DNA of 64,000 nt, from contig JAGCGE010000141.1 of the NCBI GenBank assembly GCA_017649745.1, positions 3,042 through 67,041 of the forward strand, given 5' to 3'. Below the pieces are notes generated by a model. The model saw nothing but the letters and a program-made list of their open reading frames with translations, did no database searches and was not told where the DNA came from. This document shows, piece by piece, positions 23,445-31,355 of the stretch (positions are counted from its first letter, which is position 1; the number at the start of each line of letters is the position of its first letter). Origin of the DNA: Clostridiales bacterium. Lineage in GTDB: Bacteria > Bacillota_A > Clostridia > Saccharofermentanales > Saccharofermentanaceae. The position numbers were made by a program, and so were the translations under genes.

Positions 23445-23579
23445 ATGAGTTACATAAAAGAGATTTATGGGAATATTCAAGCGGACATAATCGATATTAT
23501 GAGAGATTATGGAATTGAAGATCCTGACATCGATATGGTTAACGACATAATTGAATGTGTAGTAGAGGAGTCCAAATAA
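23445..23579 (+). CDS. 44-residue acidic helical protein
   Basis: ATG 23445 behind AGGAGGTGATATT. Acidic helix with isoleucine spacing (D-I-I-D-I-M-R-D-Y) and V-N-D-I-I-E-C-V near the end. It has its own promoter element and terminator. Confidence 0.6.
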   Translation: MSYIKEIYGNIQADIIDIMRDYGIEDPDIDMVNDIIECVVEESK

Positions 23580-23598
23580 CAGGGCTCCTTTATTTTTG
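23566..23598 (+). terminator. Intrinsic terminator overlapping stop codon
   Basis: GAGGAG pairs with CTCCTT across CCAAATAACAG, then TATTTTT. No ACAC element follows here. Confidence 0.75.
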
Positions 23599-23654
23599 CT
23601 ATCGAACGTAGTGAGAAAGCGTTGAGCATAGCGAAACTGAAAGGAGTAATAGAA

Positions 23655-24092
23655 ATGAAGGTAGTAGTATCAAGAGATGAAATCAAACAAATGATATCTG
23701 AAAAGTTTGGTTTAACAGATTTCATTCTTGAGATTTCATCAGAGAATGCAGTAAAGGTTAAACCAGAGATTGTTACAACGGTTAATAACCAGAATCAAAT
23801 CATTGATGTTAAGATCGAGAAATCTAACGGCGATGTTCCTGTTGAGGAGCCTAAAAAGAAGAAGTCCGATCATATTCCGACAAACACCGTAGTAGATTAT
23901 GAGAAGTATGCTCTTATGATTGAGGAGTTCTTAAATTCTACAGGTACCACCATGGGTGTGGATTTAGAAGGTCTCACTCCTGCAGGAATGGAGTATAGAA
24001 TTAGAACAGCGGCAAGAATGTATGGACTTAATGGTAGGTTCATACTCACAAAAAGTACGAAATACAACGAGATTTATATTTCTAAGAAGTAA
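23655..24092 (+). CDS. Unknown protein with two domains
   Basis: 145 residues from ATG 23655, behind AAAGGAGTAATAGAA. Residues 1-50 form an alpha/beta unit, followed by a charged proline/lysine linker (V-E-E-P-K-K-K-K-S-D) and a C-terminal helical/strand unit (Y-R-I-R-T-A-A-R-M-Y-G-L) that could bind nucleic acid. No family recognised. Confidence 0.65.
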   Translation: MKVVVSRDEIKQMISEKFGLTDFILEISSENAVKVKPEIVTTVNNQNQIIDVKIEKSNGDVPVEEPKKKKSDHIPTNTVVDYEKYALMIEEFLNSTGTTMGVDLEGLTPAGMEYRIRTAARMYGLNGRFILTKSTKYNEIYISKK

Positions 24093-24104
24093 AGGAGGAA
24101 AGAG

Positions 24105-25001
24105 ATGATAGGACAGATTATTGAATCAATTGTTAAGCATAAGGCAGCAATAGCTCTCGGTGGAGCTATGATTGGTGTTGGTATCACTGCTGTTATGGCT
24201 AGCAGAGATGCTAAAAGTTTAGATGAAGCATTAGAAATTGCTGAATACGATAAGGATCAGGAACTCACGGATACTCAGGTTATTGAAATGTTTAAAGAGC
24301 AAGGCATTTCAGAAGAAGAAATACAGGAGTTTAAAGACTATGATGTTATTCCTGAAGAATTTGAATATCTTACAAAGAAGGAAAAGGCAATTATATTTGC
24401 TAAGAATTACTGGAGAACAGGATTAGTAATGGCTGTAACGTTTGCTCTTATGATTTTTAGTCATGTTAGTATGGCTAAAGAGATAGCAGTAGCTACAGCA
24501 GCATTGGGAGCACTAAGTACGAAATACAAAGATCTGAAATCATATTTGAAGGAGAAGTATCCTGAACAGTATGAAGAGATTATGAGACGTCTAAATCGAG
24601 AAAATGCCCGGAAGAAAATTTCTGAAACGGGTTTTAAAAAGGAAGAATCTTATGATGGACGTAAGAGATACTACTTCCCTCTTTCTGATCAGATAGTGTT
24701 TATGAAACCTGAGGATATGGTCAAGGTCCAGGGATACATGTCACGTACAATCGGTACCGAGATGGAATTATATTTGAATGATATTCTCGACTACATCCAT
24801 ATTGAACTCGGTTATAAGGATGTTCATATCTCAGATGTTGACTATAAGTGGTCATTCCCTGAAGATTCTGTAGGAGATGTAGACTTCCCTCAGATCATGT
24901 TTGAGTATGACGATGTTCTTGATGAAGATAAGTCTTATGTAGTATGTCAGGTTGTTACAACGAGCTATGATCCTGAAGTAATTATTAATAAGAGTGCATA
25001 A
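24105..25001 (+). CDS. Two-helix membrane protein, paralogue 1 (DUF6353-like)
   Basis: 298 residues behind AAAGGAGGAAAGAG. N-terminal helix at about residues 13-30 (A-I-A-L-G-G-A-M-I-G-V-G), a charged region, a second helix at about 105-125, then a soluble domain. The plan matches the genes at 26314 and 29496: helix, charged loop, helix ending in a small-residue run, then a domain with an (N/E)-x-x-L-N-x-(I/V)-x-D-x-(I/L) helix and G-Y/G-F turn. I think this is the DUF6353 phage family, of unknown function. Confidence 0.65.
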   Translation: MIGQIIESIVKHKAAIALGGAMIGVGITAVMASRDAKSLDEALEIAEYDKDQELTDTQVIEMFKEQGISEEEIQEFKDYDVIPEEFEYLTKKEKAIIFAKNYWRTGLVMAVTFALMIFSHVSMAKEIAVATAALGALSTKYKDLKSYLKEKYPEQYEEIMRRLNRENARKKISETGFKKEESYDGRKRYYFPLSDQIVFMKPEDMVKVQGYMSRTIGTEMELYLNDILDYIHIELGYKDVHISDVDYKWSFPEDSVGDVDFPQIMFEYDDVLDEDKSYVVCQVVTTSYDPEVIINKSA

Positions 25002-25004
25002 ATT

Positions 25005-25021
25005 ACACAGCCTATAATAAG
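25005..25021 (+). promoter_or_regulatory. ACAC/-10 element (TATAAT)
   Basis: ACACAGCC TATAAT AAG, beginning 4 nt after the stop of the preceding gene. Confidence 0.6.
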
Positions 25022-25063
25022 AAGGAACATTAACTAATAGTTTTTATTATAGGAGGTAAAACT

Positions 25064-25366
25064 ATGAGTAAAAATTTATGGAAGAAGAGTTTCGTTGAAA
25101 CACATAGATTACAGAATGCGGTATTTCAAGAAAATGTTGGATATTGGTATACAGATGACGACAAAAGACAACATTCTTTTGTAGTACATTTGTTTGATGT
25201 AGAAGACGAGAGTATTGAACAACAGGAAATGATTTATGAAGTTGATGAGACTTATATGGAATGTAGGATAAGTTTACAGACATGGTTAGATGGTAATTGT
25301 ATTAGTGATGTAGATATTAATAGAGATGAAGCTGAGAGGCTTCGAGAAGAGAAAGGCTTGTGGTGA
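25064..25366 (+). CDS. Unknown acidic protein
   Basis: 100 residues behind TAGGAGGTAAAACT. Beta-rich middle (F-V-V-H-L-F-D-V-E-D) and acidic C-terminus. Ends in a terminator whose loop contains the stop codon. Confidence 0.65.
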   Translation: MSKNLWKKSFVETHRLQNAVFQENVGYWYTDDDKRQHSFVVHLFDVEDESIEQQEMIYEVDETYMECRISLQTWLDGNCISDVDINRDEAERLREEKGLW

Positions 25367-25391
25367 CACAGGCCTATTCTTTTTATTTTTA
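25354..25391 (+). terminator. Intrinsic terminator with the stop codon in its loop
   Basis: AGGCTTGTG pairs with CACAGGCCT around GTGA, followed by ATTCTTTTTATTTTT. Confidence 0.85.
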
Positions 25392-25408
25392 TTGAAAGGA
25401 GAAACGAA

Positions 25409-25924
25409 ATGAATAAAACATCAAAGAAAATTATATTAGATGACATAAGGGGATATTTACGTACATGGAATATTGTAGATGATAAGGTTGCTCAGGAGAT
25501 GGCAGATAAGCTTATTAATAAGTATGAGGAGCAGGAACGACCAAAAAAGCAGCCTATTAGAGTATTCCTGAGTCTTCCTATGAGTGGAAGAAGTGATGAA
25601 GAGATTAAGGCTCAGATTAATGTAATGAAGGCTGAGTTTCTATTGAAGAACCCTTTTGGTAATGGTAAAGAAATTATATTTGTGCATAATTTCAGTGAAA
25701 AGGAATGCGTGACTAATACATTTGATCCATTTTTCGGTGAGCGTAAAACACCTGCGTTGTATTATCTTGGACGGGCCATCCATAAAATGACATATTGTGA
25801 TGCTGTATATGTTGGCGATGGTTTTACAAAGGCACGCGGCTGTATGATTGAATACCGGATTGCTATGGATTATCAAATACCGGTTTATCACAATGTTGAA
25901 GATCTTATAAAGGAGGTAAAGTAA
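25409..25924 (+). CDS. Nucleoside 2-deoxyribosyltransferase-like (DUF4406) protein
   Basis: 171 residues behind AAAGGAGAAACGAA. Residues about 50-60 are V-F-L-S-L-P-M-S-G-R-S, the first strand and loop of the family. The C-terminal part has a D-A-V-Y-V-G-D-G strand, then A-R-G-C-M-I-E-Y-x-I-A helix and I-P-V-Y, which match the nucleotide-binding pattern. Members act on or sense nucleosides and nucleotides. Here it may adjust precursor pools or bind a signalling nucleotide. Confidence 0.7.
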   Translation: MNKTSKKIILDDIRGYLRTWNIVDDKVAQEMADKLINKYEEQERPKKQPIRVFLSLPMSGRSDEEIKAQINVMKAEFLLKNPFGNGKEIIFVHNFSEKECVTNTFDPFFGERKTPALYYLGRAIHKMTYCDAVYVGDGFTKARGCMIEYRIAMDYQIPVYHNVEDLIKEVK

Positions 25925-26173
25925 ATGAAAATAGCAATAATAGCAAGGAGTGTTTACTGTCGCAGAATACTGGAATTCCTGAAGTTCTCCGCTGAAGGTA
26001 CATATGAGTTCACTGGAACAAAGTATTACGGACATAATGAGGTGGCTGTATTTATATTCGAATCTACAGAAGAGGCAGAGGTTATCAATACCGAGATATG
26101 GATTAAGGGTAATTTCCTAAATGATGACGTTATTACTCTTAGGTTTGCGAATGATCTACCTATGCTGGAATAA
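25925..26173 (+). CDS. Unknown small protein
   Basis: 82 residues starting directly after the previous stop, with AAAGGAGGTAAAGTA upstream. Alpha/beta; the centre has V-F-I-F-E-S-T-E-E-A-E-V-I-N, an ACT-like strand-helix pattern. No assignment. Confidence 0.6.
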   Translation: MKIAIIARSVYCRRILEFLKFSAEGTYEFTGTKYYGHNEVAVFIFESTEEAEVINTEIWIKGNFLNDDVITLRFANDLPMLE

Positions 26174-26178
26174 AAATT

Positions 26179-26195
26179 ACACACCATATAATAGG
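26179..26195 (+). promoter_or_regulatory. ACAC/-10 element (TATAAT) before tRNA-like RNA
   Basis: ACACACCA TATAAT AGG. What follows is a three-codon ATG-GAA-AAT-TGA frame and a tRNA-like sequence rather than a gene. Confidence 0.65.
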
Positions 26196-26205
26196 AGGCA
26201 ATGGA

Positions 26206-26270
26206 AAATTGACTAAGGTTAGCATCCAATTCCAACGGATGTAGGGTTCGATTCCCTATCAATGGACCAT
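26206..26270 (+). tRNA. tRNA-like element, possibly degenerate tRNA-Gly(UCC)
   Basis: A perfect T-arm (TAGGG TTCGATT CCCTA, 26242-26258) is followed by TCAATGG, A and an encoded CCA ending at 26269. Upstream, CATCC/GGATG form an anticodon-like stem with the loop AATTCCAAC, in which TCC sits after T as in tRNA-Gly(UCC). ATTGA pairs with TCAAT as a short acceptor. There is no D-arm, the variable loop is almost absent and the total is about 64 nt, so a standard tRNA finder may reject it. It is directly downstream of a promoter element. Confidence 0.45.
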
Positions 26271-26313
26271 GTCTCCTAACGTTTCATTAATTATATTTGA
26301 AAGGAGAAAGGAA

Positions 26314-27144
26314 ATGTTTGAAACATTTATGCCAACAATTCTAAATGTGGGTAAAACGGCAGCAGCTTTTGCTACGAAGAACTCAAATGCATTGTTGACA
26401 GGAATAGCATTAACAACTCTAACTGGCACCGCGTTAGCAGTTGCATCAGCTGTTCCAAAAATTATTGAGGAGTTAGATAGAGAAAAATCAGATCTCGAAA
26501 TCGCAAGAAATGACAACGAGAGAAAGAAAATTAAGAGAGCAGCACGATTAAAGGTCGCTAAGATCATTATCGTTCCGGCTCTTTTGTTTTTTATCTGTGG
26601 TAGCTCAATAATCGGCAATGCATATATCAATTCTAAGAAGATAGCCGCTTTGGCAGCAGCTTACGCACTATCAGAGCAAAAGATAGAGGACTTAGAAAAC
26701 GCCACAAAAGAGATAGCGGGACCAAAAAAGTCGTCTCTTATAAAGCAAAAAGCGGATGAATTAGCTGTAGAACGCTGTGAGACTAGTAAAGATGCCGTTG
26801 TAAATACCGGGCATGGCAATGATCTATTCTATAATAGGAAGTTTGACTATTTCTTTAGGTCAAATCAGGACTTTATAAATCTTGGATTTAAGAATGTGCA
26901 AACAACTCTTGATGGTACAAGCCTTATTACAGGTGAAACTCAGCGAATTAACGACCTTCATGAGTATCTAAACCTTCCTAATGATGGAGAATTGGGATGT
27001 TTGTTCGGTTGGCATCCTGGGGATAATGTCGGAGTAACGTTAACAAGTACCGGTAAGAAGATCTGGGATGACGGAACTTCTGAATATTATACCGTAATGG
27101 ACTATACTGCTAAGTATTTAGGCAAAGCAGGTCAATTAGTGTAA
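26314..27144 (+). CDS. Two-helix membrane protein, paralogue 2 (DUF6353-like)
   Basis: 276 residues from ATG 26314, behind AAAGGAGAAAGGAA. Helix at about residues 24-44 (T-G-I-A-L-T-T-L-T-G-T), a basic helix, a second helix at about 88-105, then A-A-L-A-A-A-Y-A-L-S and a soluble domain with N-D-L-H-E-Y-L-N-L and a G-W-H-P-G-D-N turn. The plan matches 24105 and 29496. Confidence 0.65.
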   Translation: MFETFMPTILNVGKTAAAFATKNSNALLTGIALTTLTGTALAVASAVPKIIEELDREKSDLEIARNDNERKKIKRAARLKVAKIIIVPALLFFICGSSIIGNAYINSKKIAALAAAYALSEQKIEDLENATKEIAGPKKSSLIKQKADELAVERCETSKDAVVNTGHGNDLFYNRKFDYFFRSNQDFINLGFKNVQTTLDGTSLITGETQRINDLHEYLNLPNDGELGCLFGWHPGDNVGVTLTSTGKKIWDDGTSEYYTVMDYTAKYLGKAGQLV

Positions 27145-27149
27145 AAATT

Positions 27150-27166
27150 ACACAGCATTAAATGTA
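27150..27166 (+). promoter_or_regulatory. ACAC/-10 element, weak copy (TTAAAT)
   Basis: ACACAGCA TTAAAT GTA, starting 6 nt after the preceding stop and before the gene at 27213. Confidence 0.45.
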
Positions 27167-27212
27167 GGTAATTAATTAGACGTCTATTCATATATAAGAA
27201 AGGAGAATAAAG

Positions 27213-27632
27213 ATGTCAAAGAACAGAAACAATAACAATGGAAACAACAATCAGAACAATGTACCCAATAATGGGGTACCACAGGAGGAAGCAAATGCAG
27301 TGGATCAGAACGGTAATGTTCAGAATCCACCTGCTACAACTGCAGGGTCTGAGAAAAAGAGCTTGAAGGAGAAATGGAACGAGGCATTTGATCCGGAGAC
27401 ACATCCGAAGCGCTATGCTGTAAAGGAAGGCGCTAAGAAAGTAGGTAAAGCACTCGGTTGGATGGCATTAGGTGGTGTTATAGTCACTGGCGGTCTGGCA
27501 GTAGCTGCTGCAAGTCGTAAAGACGATACGGGTGATGATCTGGATGAAATGGATGAGTTAGATGATCTGGATGAGGATCTTGATGACGAAGATGTCATTG
27601 ACTCTACAGCTGAAGAGGTTGAGGCTGAATAA
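27213..27632 (+). CDS. Membrane protein with Asn-rich and Asp-rich ends
   Basis: 139 residues behind AAAGGAGAATAAAG. An asparagine-rich start, then F-D-P-E-T-H-P-K-R and a hydrophobic helix at about residues 85-103, then S-R-K-D and a strongly acidic tail. The F-D-x-E-x-H-P/helix/S-x-K-D core repeats that of the gene at 14019. Confidence 0.65.
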   Translation: MSKNRNNNNGNNNQNNVPNNGVPQEEANAVDQNGNVQNPPATTAGSEKKSLKEKWNEAFDPETHPKRYAVKEGAKKVGKALGWMALGGVIVTGGLAVAAASRKDDTGDDLDEMDELDDLDEDLDDEDVIDSTAEEVEAE

Positions 27633-27649
27633 TTATATTCTGGTAAACA

Positions 27650-27690
27650 GGGAGCTAAGTGTATAAAGCATTTAGCTTCCTCTTTTGTTT
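27650..27690 (+). terminator. Intrinsic terminator
   Basis: A 12-bp stem (GGGAGCTAAGTG with CATTTAGCTTCC), loop TATAAAG, then TCTTTTGTTTT. Confidence 0.85.
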
Positions 27691-27757
27691 TCGCAAGTTC
27701 TAAAAGAACTTAAGGCATCGTCGCAGATGCGAGTGTTTTGAAAGGAGAATTATATTT

Positions 27758-28288
27758 ATGTTTTTAAGATATGTTGGTTTAAGTATTATGAGTATCGGGG
27801 TAAGTTTTGTTGGTGTAAATATTTTAGCAACAGCGATGGTTGATCTTCCTGAGGCAATTAAGGAGGATAAGGCTTCTACAGAGAAGGTGCCGATACACAA
27901 ATCTATTATTAAGGCGGCAAAGAGACGAGTTGAAAAGATCAAGAAAAATCCTAAGGAAATGTTCTTTGGGCCTCTTAAGCAGGCTGTATTAATGATTACT
28001 GGTTTCTGTGTTGGTCATAGTGCTGGTATTGATCAGGGTATACGATATGCAGTTAGAGCTACGTTGAACAAATTTGATACGGCTATCGTAGACCATGTCC
28101 CAGAGCAATATAGAGCTGTTGTAAAAGCCATGCTTGATAAGGGAATCAAGAGAACAAACATCTATCATGAAGTAAAGCACGGTATGTTCAAGGATAAAAC
28201 CTACGATATCGACTACAACTGGGAGAAAGCATACACCGATTTCTACGGAACCCAGGAAGATAAAGAATTGGAGGTGAGTTGTATATGA
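27758..28288 (+). CDS. Two-helix membrane protein
   Basis: 176 residues behind GAAAGGAGAATTATATTT. Helices at about residues 5-25 and 78-97, basic segment between, soluble C-terminus. Two small hairpins (AAGTTCT/AGAACTT and GCATC/GATGC) lie just upstream at 27695-27735. It precedes and overlaps a second small membrane gene. Confidence 0.6.
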   Translation: MFLRYVGLSIMSIGVSFVGVNILATAMVDLPEAIKEDKASTEKVPIHKSIIKAAKRRVEKIKKNPKEMFFGPLKQAVLMITGFCVGHSAGIDQGIRYAVRATLNKFDTAIVDHVPEQYRAVVKAMLDKGIKRTNIYHEVKHGMFKDKTYDIDYNWEKAYTDFYGTQEDKELEVSCI

Positions 28289-28539
28289 TAACAAGATATA
28301 TATCTGCAAAGTTTATTGCTAAGGCTGGTGTTGTATTAGGCACCAGTCTTTTTAATTCAAAAATATTTTCTGCAGTAAGCAGAAAGCCGATTGAAAAGGT
28401 AGTTATGGGCTATGCCGGTGGTATTATCGGTGCTTATATCGGTGTAAGAGTTGTAAATAACATGGATAAGATGTTGACAAAGGCGTTTGAAGTAATTGAT
28501 GAGGAAGAGAAGGATGATGAGGTAAAAGTTAATGGCTAA
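28285..28539 (+). CDS. Small membrane protein
   Basis: 84 residues from ATG 28285, with GGAGGTGAGTTGTAT upstream (a TTG at 28279 is part of the spacer). Two glycine-rich hydrophobic helices (about 12-26 and 40-60) and an acidic tail. Overlaps both neighbours, suggesting translational coupling. Confidence 0.65.
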   Translation: MITRYISAKFIAKAGVVLGTSLFNSKIFSAVSRKPIEKVVMGYAGGIIGAYIGVRVVNNMDKMLTKAFEVIDEEEKDDEVKVNG

Positions 28540-29152
28540 TGTAAGGATGAATTTTACAGGAAATTCTCATAAACAGCGTGAGAAGCGTGTAAAAGAACCC
28601 GTAGTCAGAGGTAAAGTATCTACAGACAAGCCTAAGAGGGGGTTCTGGGAAACTTTCTTGGAAGACGACATTGATGATATTTGGGAATATGTTAAGGAAG
28701 ATGTCTTGAAACCTGCATTTAAGAATCTTATATTTGATACTTTTGCAGGTTCATTGGAACGTGCTTTGTTCGGTAGTTCAAGCCGAAGTAGAAGAGGAGG
28801 TCGAAATGAAATTACTAATTACTCTGGCCGTTATAAATACGGCAATAACAGCAGCCGCAGAGATGATGATTCTCGCAGCGATTCTAGCGGTGATTATAAA
28901 GATATTGTCTATGAGGAAAGAGGCGACGCCGAAGAAGTCCTCAAAATCCTTAGGCAGCAGATTGAAGACTATGGGAAGGCGTCTATTGGGGACCTTTATG
29001 ACGCTTCTGGCATAACTCCTCCGGATAACTATTCAAAGATGGAGAGATATGGTTGGGATGATTTGTCAAGAGCTTCTGTAAGATTGGCTCATGGTCATCA
29101 CGGTGGATATTATCTTGATCTGCCTAGAGAAAAATGTATAACAGATATTTGA
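28532..29152 (+). CDS. Soluble early protein with a W-D-D-L-S-R-A-S-V-R C-terminal motif
   Basis: 206 residues. Basic start, an aromatic helix region (F-W-E-T-F-L-E-D-D), a serine/arginine-rich low-complexity middle at about 78-120, and a C-terminal unit ending G-W-D-D-L-S-R-A-S-V-R then a Y-Y-L-D-L-P strand. I recognise that C-terminal pattern from gut-phage proteins of unknown function. The start lies in the end of the previous gene. Confidence 0.65.
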   Translation: MANVRMNFTGNSHKQREKRVKEPVVRGKVSTDKPKRGFWETFLEDDIDDIWEYVKEDVLKPAFKNLIFDTFAGSLERALFGSSSRSRRGGRNEITNYSGRYKYGNNSSRRDDDSRSDSSGDYKDIVYEERGDAEEVLKILRQQIEDYGKASIGDLYDASGITPPDNYSKMERYGWDDLSRASVRLAHGHHGGYYLDLPREKCITDI

Positions 29153-29163
29153 CGGAGGGTAAA

Positions 29164-29490
29164 ATGAGACTGTTTTTTGATGATGGAATTGATTTTAACA
29201 AAGATCTTGATGATGTTGTAAAGCGTCTTGGTAGATGGGAGAAGCCTATTGTGGTTGTTCCTACAGAAAAAGACGCTCAGAAGGCTACTGAATTATATTC
29301 TGATGGTGAATTTGCAAAAGTGAGGTTCATCTCTTATGATTATTGGCTTTCTAAGAAGTGGATTGCTGATGAAGATTACGATCACATTGACTTCTTCAGA
29401 GTTGATCAGTTCCTGATGAGCAGAAGTTATGGAGTTAAGGCAGGTTGTGCAACAGTGAGACGCACAGTAGCAAAGAAAGAGGAGGAGTAA
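29164..29490 (+). CDS. Unknown soluble protein
   Basis: 108 residues from ATG 29164 behind GGAGGGTAAA. An ATG at 29134 would extend it but overlaps the prior gene without a ribosome site. Alpha/beta (P-I-V-V-V-P-T strand, V-R-F-I-S-Y-D strand). Resembles a small nucleotide-fold fragment but no motif confirms it. Confidence 0.6.
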   Translation: MRLFFDDGIDFNKDLDDVVKRLGRWEKPIVVVPTEKDAQKATELYSDGEFAKVRFISYDYWLSKKWIADEDYDHIDFFRVDQFLMSRSYGVKAGCATVRRTVAKKEEE

Positions 29491-29495
29491 TAAAA

Positions 29496-30473
29496 ATGTT
29501 CGGAAAGATTATAGCAAATGCAATGTTGTCATCAAACGCGGTAGTGAATACTGTTGGTAGTACTTTATATAAGAATGCAGATAAGATTCTTCTTGGGTTC
29601 GGTATCGGAAGTGTATGTGCCGGTACAGTATCTGCTATCATGACAACAACAAAAATTAAGGACGTAATAGAGGATCACGAGAGATGTATGGCACAGGCTC
29701 TTGAGGGTCCTGAGGAAGGCAGAGGTAAGAGAAAGTTTGAAGTCTATAAGGACACAGCTATTGATCTTATTAAGGCTTATGGTCCCTGTGTTCTTCTTAC
29801 AAGTATTGGTATTGCATCTATTATGGGATCACATTATATTCTCAGCAGTAGATATGCTACTTTGAGCGTTGCTTATGCCGCAATGGATCAGTCCTTTAAG
29901 GAGTATAGAAATCGTGTAAAGGATGTTGTAGGTGCTGAGAAAGAGTATGATATCTACAATAATGCTTATGAAGTAGAGGAATGGGATTCTGAGAAGGATG
30001 GCGTTGATAAGAAGGGTAATCCTATAACCAGGAAAGAAAAGTATTATAACGGATCAAAGAGTCCGTACAGTTTCTTGTTCTGTGAGCAGGGTCTTGGAAA
30101 TTATGCTAATCCGAATTTCCAAAAAGACGATCCTCAGGCAAACATCATGTTCCTTGAACAGAGACAGGAATGGCTGAATCGCAAACTCGATCATAAAAAG
30201 ATAGTAACTCTTGCTGAGGTTCTTTATGATTTAGGTTTTGTTGAAGACGGTGATGATATTCCTACATATGCATTCCAGATGGTTTGGGATAAGAATAACC
30301 CGAATGGTGATCAGTATATTGATCTTGGTCATAGGTATTGTATGCCGTTTATGGCTGGAAACCAGGATGAAGTTTGGTTGAACTTCAACTGTGATGGTCT
30401 TTTAAGTAAGATCCGTAAGGAAAAGGATCCCATTCTTAAAACTGAAAAGGGTAGTGTTAATAAAACAGCATAA
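29496..30473 (+). CDS. Two-helix membrane protein, paralogue 3 (DUF6353-like)
   Basis: 325 residues from ATG 29496 behind GGAGGAGTAATAAAA. Helix at about residues 28-50 (L-L-G-F-G-I-G-S-V-C-A-G-T), charged region, second helix at about 90-108 followed by A-T-L-S-V-A-Y-A-A-M, and a soluble domain with F-L-E-Q-R-Q-E-W-L-N, L-A-E-V-L-Y-D-L-G-F and Y-I-D-L-G. These features are the clearest DUF6353-type signs of the three copies. Confidence 0.7.
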   Translation: MFGKIIANAMLSSNAVVNTVGSTLYKNADKILLGFGIGSVCAGTVSAIMTTTKIKDVIEDHERCMAQALEGPEEGRGKRKFEVYKDTAIDLIKAYGPCVLLTSIGIASIMGSHYILSSRYATLSVAYAAMDQSFKEYRNRVKDVVGAEKEYDIYNNAYEVEEWDSEKDGVDKKGNPITRKEKYYNGSKSPYSFLFCEQGLGNYANPNFQKDDPQANIMFLEQRQEWLNRKLDHKKIVTLAEVLYDLGFVEDGDDIPTYAFQMVWDKNNPNGDQYIDLGHRYCMPFMAGNQDEVWLNFNCDGLLSKIRKEKDPILKTEKGSVNKTA

Positions 30474-30479
30474 ATTCTT

Positions 30480-30518
30480 AAGACTCTCCTAGATTATATT
30501 CTGGGAGGGTCTTTTTGT
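30480..30518 (+). terminator. Intrinsic terminator
   Basis: AGACTCTCC pairs with GGGAGGGTCT (about 9 bp), then TTTTTG. Confidence 0.8.
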
Positions 30519-30540
30519 TTGGTCTTAAAGGAGGGGTCTC

Positions 30541-31227
30541 ATGTACTCAAGTAAAAGGAACTTTGTTACAGGAATGGTCGTATTATATTTGCTATTAGCT
30601 CTTTATGAGTTTTGGTGTATAGATGACCTTAACAAGCAACTTAATGATGTGAAACAACAAATGGCAGATGTTGAATCGGAAATAAATAATCTGGCGGAAG
30701 AAATAAATGATTTGGAGGAGGAAGTGGATGCGCTTAATAATCGTTGCGATAATCTCGATAATTATATTTCTTCTCTTGATCAAAGAATTTCTGCTTTAGA
30801 AGCAACAACTGTAACGGAAGATTCAGAAGAACAGATACAAGACGAAATTAAGGAAGGAGAAATTGAAGCTCTCGCACAACTAATAGAGGCAGAAGCGGCT
30901 GATCAAGATTTTATTGGTAAGTGCTTGGTTGCTGATGTAGTTCTTAATAGGCGCGATAGCATTATATTTCCTAATACTGTTGAAGAAGTTATTATGGAAA
31001 AGCATTATCGCAAATGTGATGGTGTTTGGTGCTATCAGTTCTCTACAGTCAAATATGGTTCTTATGAAAAAGCCGGGTGGAATATTTCAGCAGAGAGTTT
31101 TGCTGCTGCGAGACAAGAATACGAGAGTGAGAGACTAGATGATCGCATATTATATTTTACGGCTGGTTCATATAATGATTATTGCATACCTGCGTATGTG
31201 TGGGGTGATCATTATTTTGGGTATTAA
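30541..31227 (+). CDS. Membrane-anchored SleB-like cell wall hydrolase
   Basis: 228 residues behind AAAGGAGGGGTCTC. A transmembrane helix at about 8-25, a coiled coil at about 30-85 with leucine/asparagine heptads, and a C-terminal Hydrolase_2/SleB-type domain from about 112: L-I-E-A-E-A (glutamate-rich start of the active site), A-D-V-V-L-N-R-R, F-x-x-V, Y-Q-F-S and D-x-x-Y-F-T-A-G-S-Y-N. These enzymes are lytic transglycosylases. Here it lies among early genes, far from the endolysin. Confidence 0.75.
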   Translation: MYSSKRNFVTGMVVLYLLLALYEFWCIDDLNKQLNDVKQQMADVESEINNLAEEINDLEEEVDALNNRCDNLDNYISSLDQRISALEATTVTEDSEEQIQDEIKEGEIEALAQLIEAEAADQDFIGKCLVADVVLNRRDSIIFPNTVEEVIMEKHYRKCDGVWCYQFSTVKYGSYEKAGWNISAESFAAARQEYESERLDDRILYFTAGSYNDYCIPAYVWGDHYFGY

Positions 31228-31286
31228 AGCAAAATTATATTTTACAGAACGAATTCAAAAACATGAGAGAAAGAGAGTAGTTGGAA

Positions 31287-31355
31287 ATGATAAGCGCAAT
31301 AATGTGGGCATACATTCATGAACATTATGGTAATGAGGAGGATAAAGACGAATGA
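31287..31355 (+). CDS. Possible 22-residue peptide
   Basis: ATG 31287, stop overlapping the next ATG by ATGA. The sequence is M-I-S-A-I-M-W-A-Y-I then acidic. The ribosome site (GAGAG) is weak, so this may only be a leader that couples translation of the next gene. Confidence 0.35.
   Translation: MISAIMWAYIHEHYGNEEDKDE

Noticed and set aside
26179..26280. attP core (tRNA 3' end) for site-specific integration
   Set aside because: No integrase or excisionase is present in the window; a tRNA-like gene is simpler. Could be revisited if an integrase lies in the missing piece.
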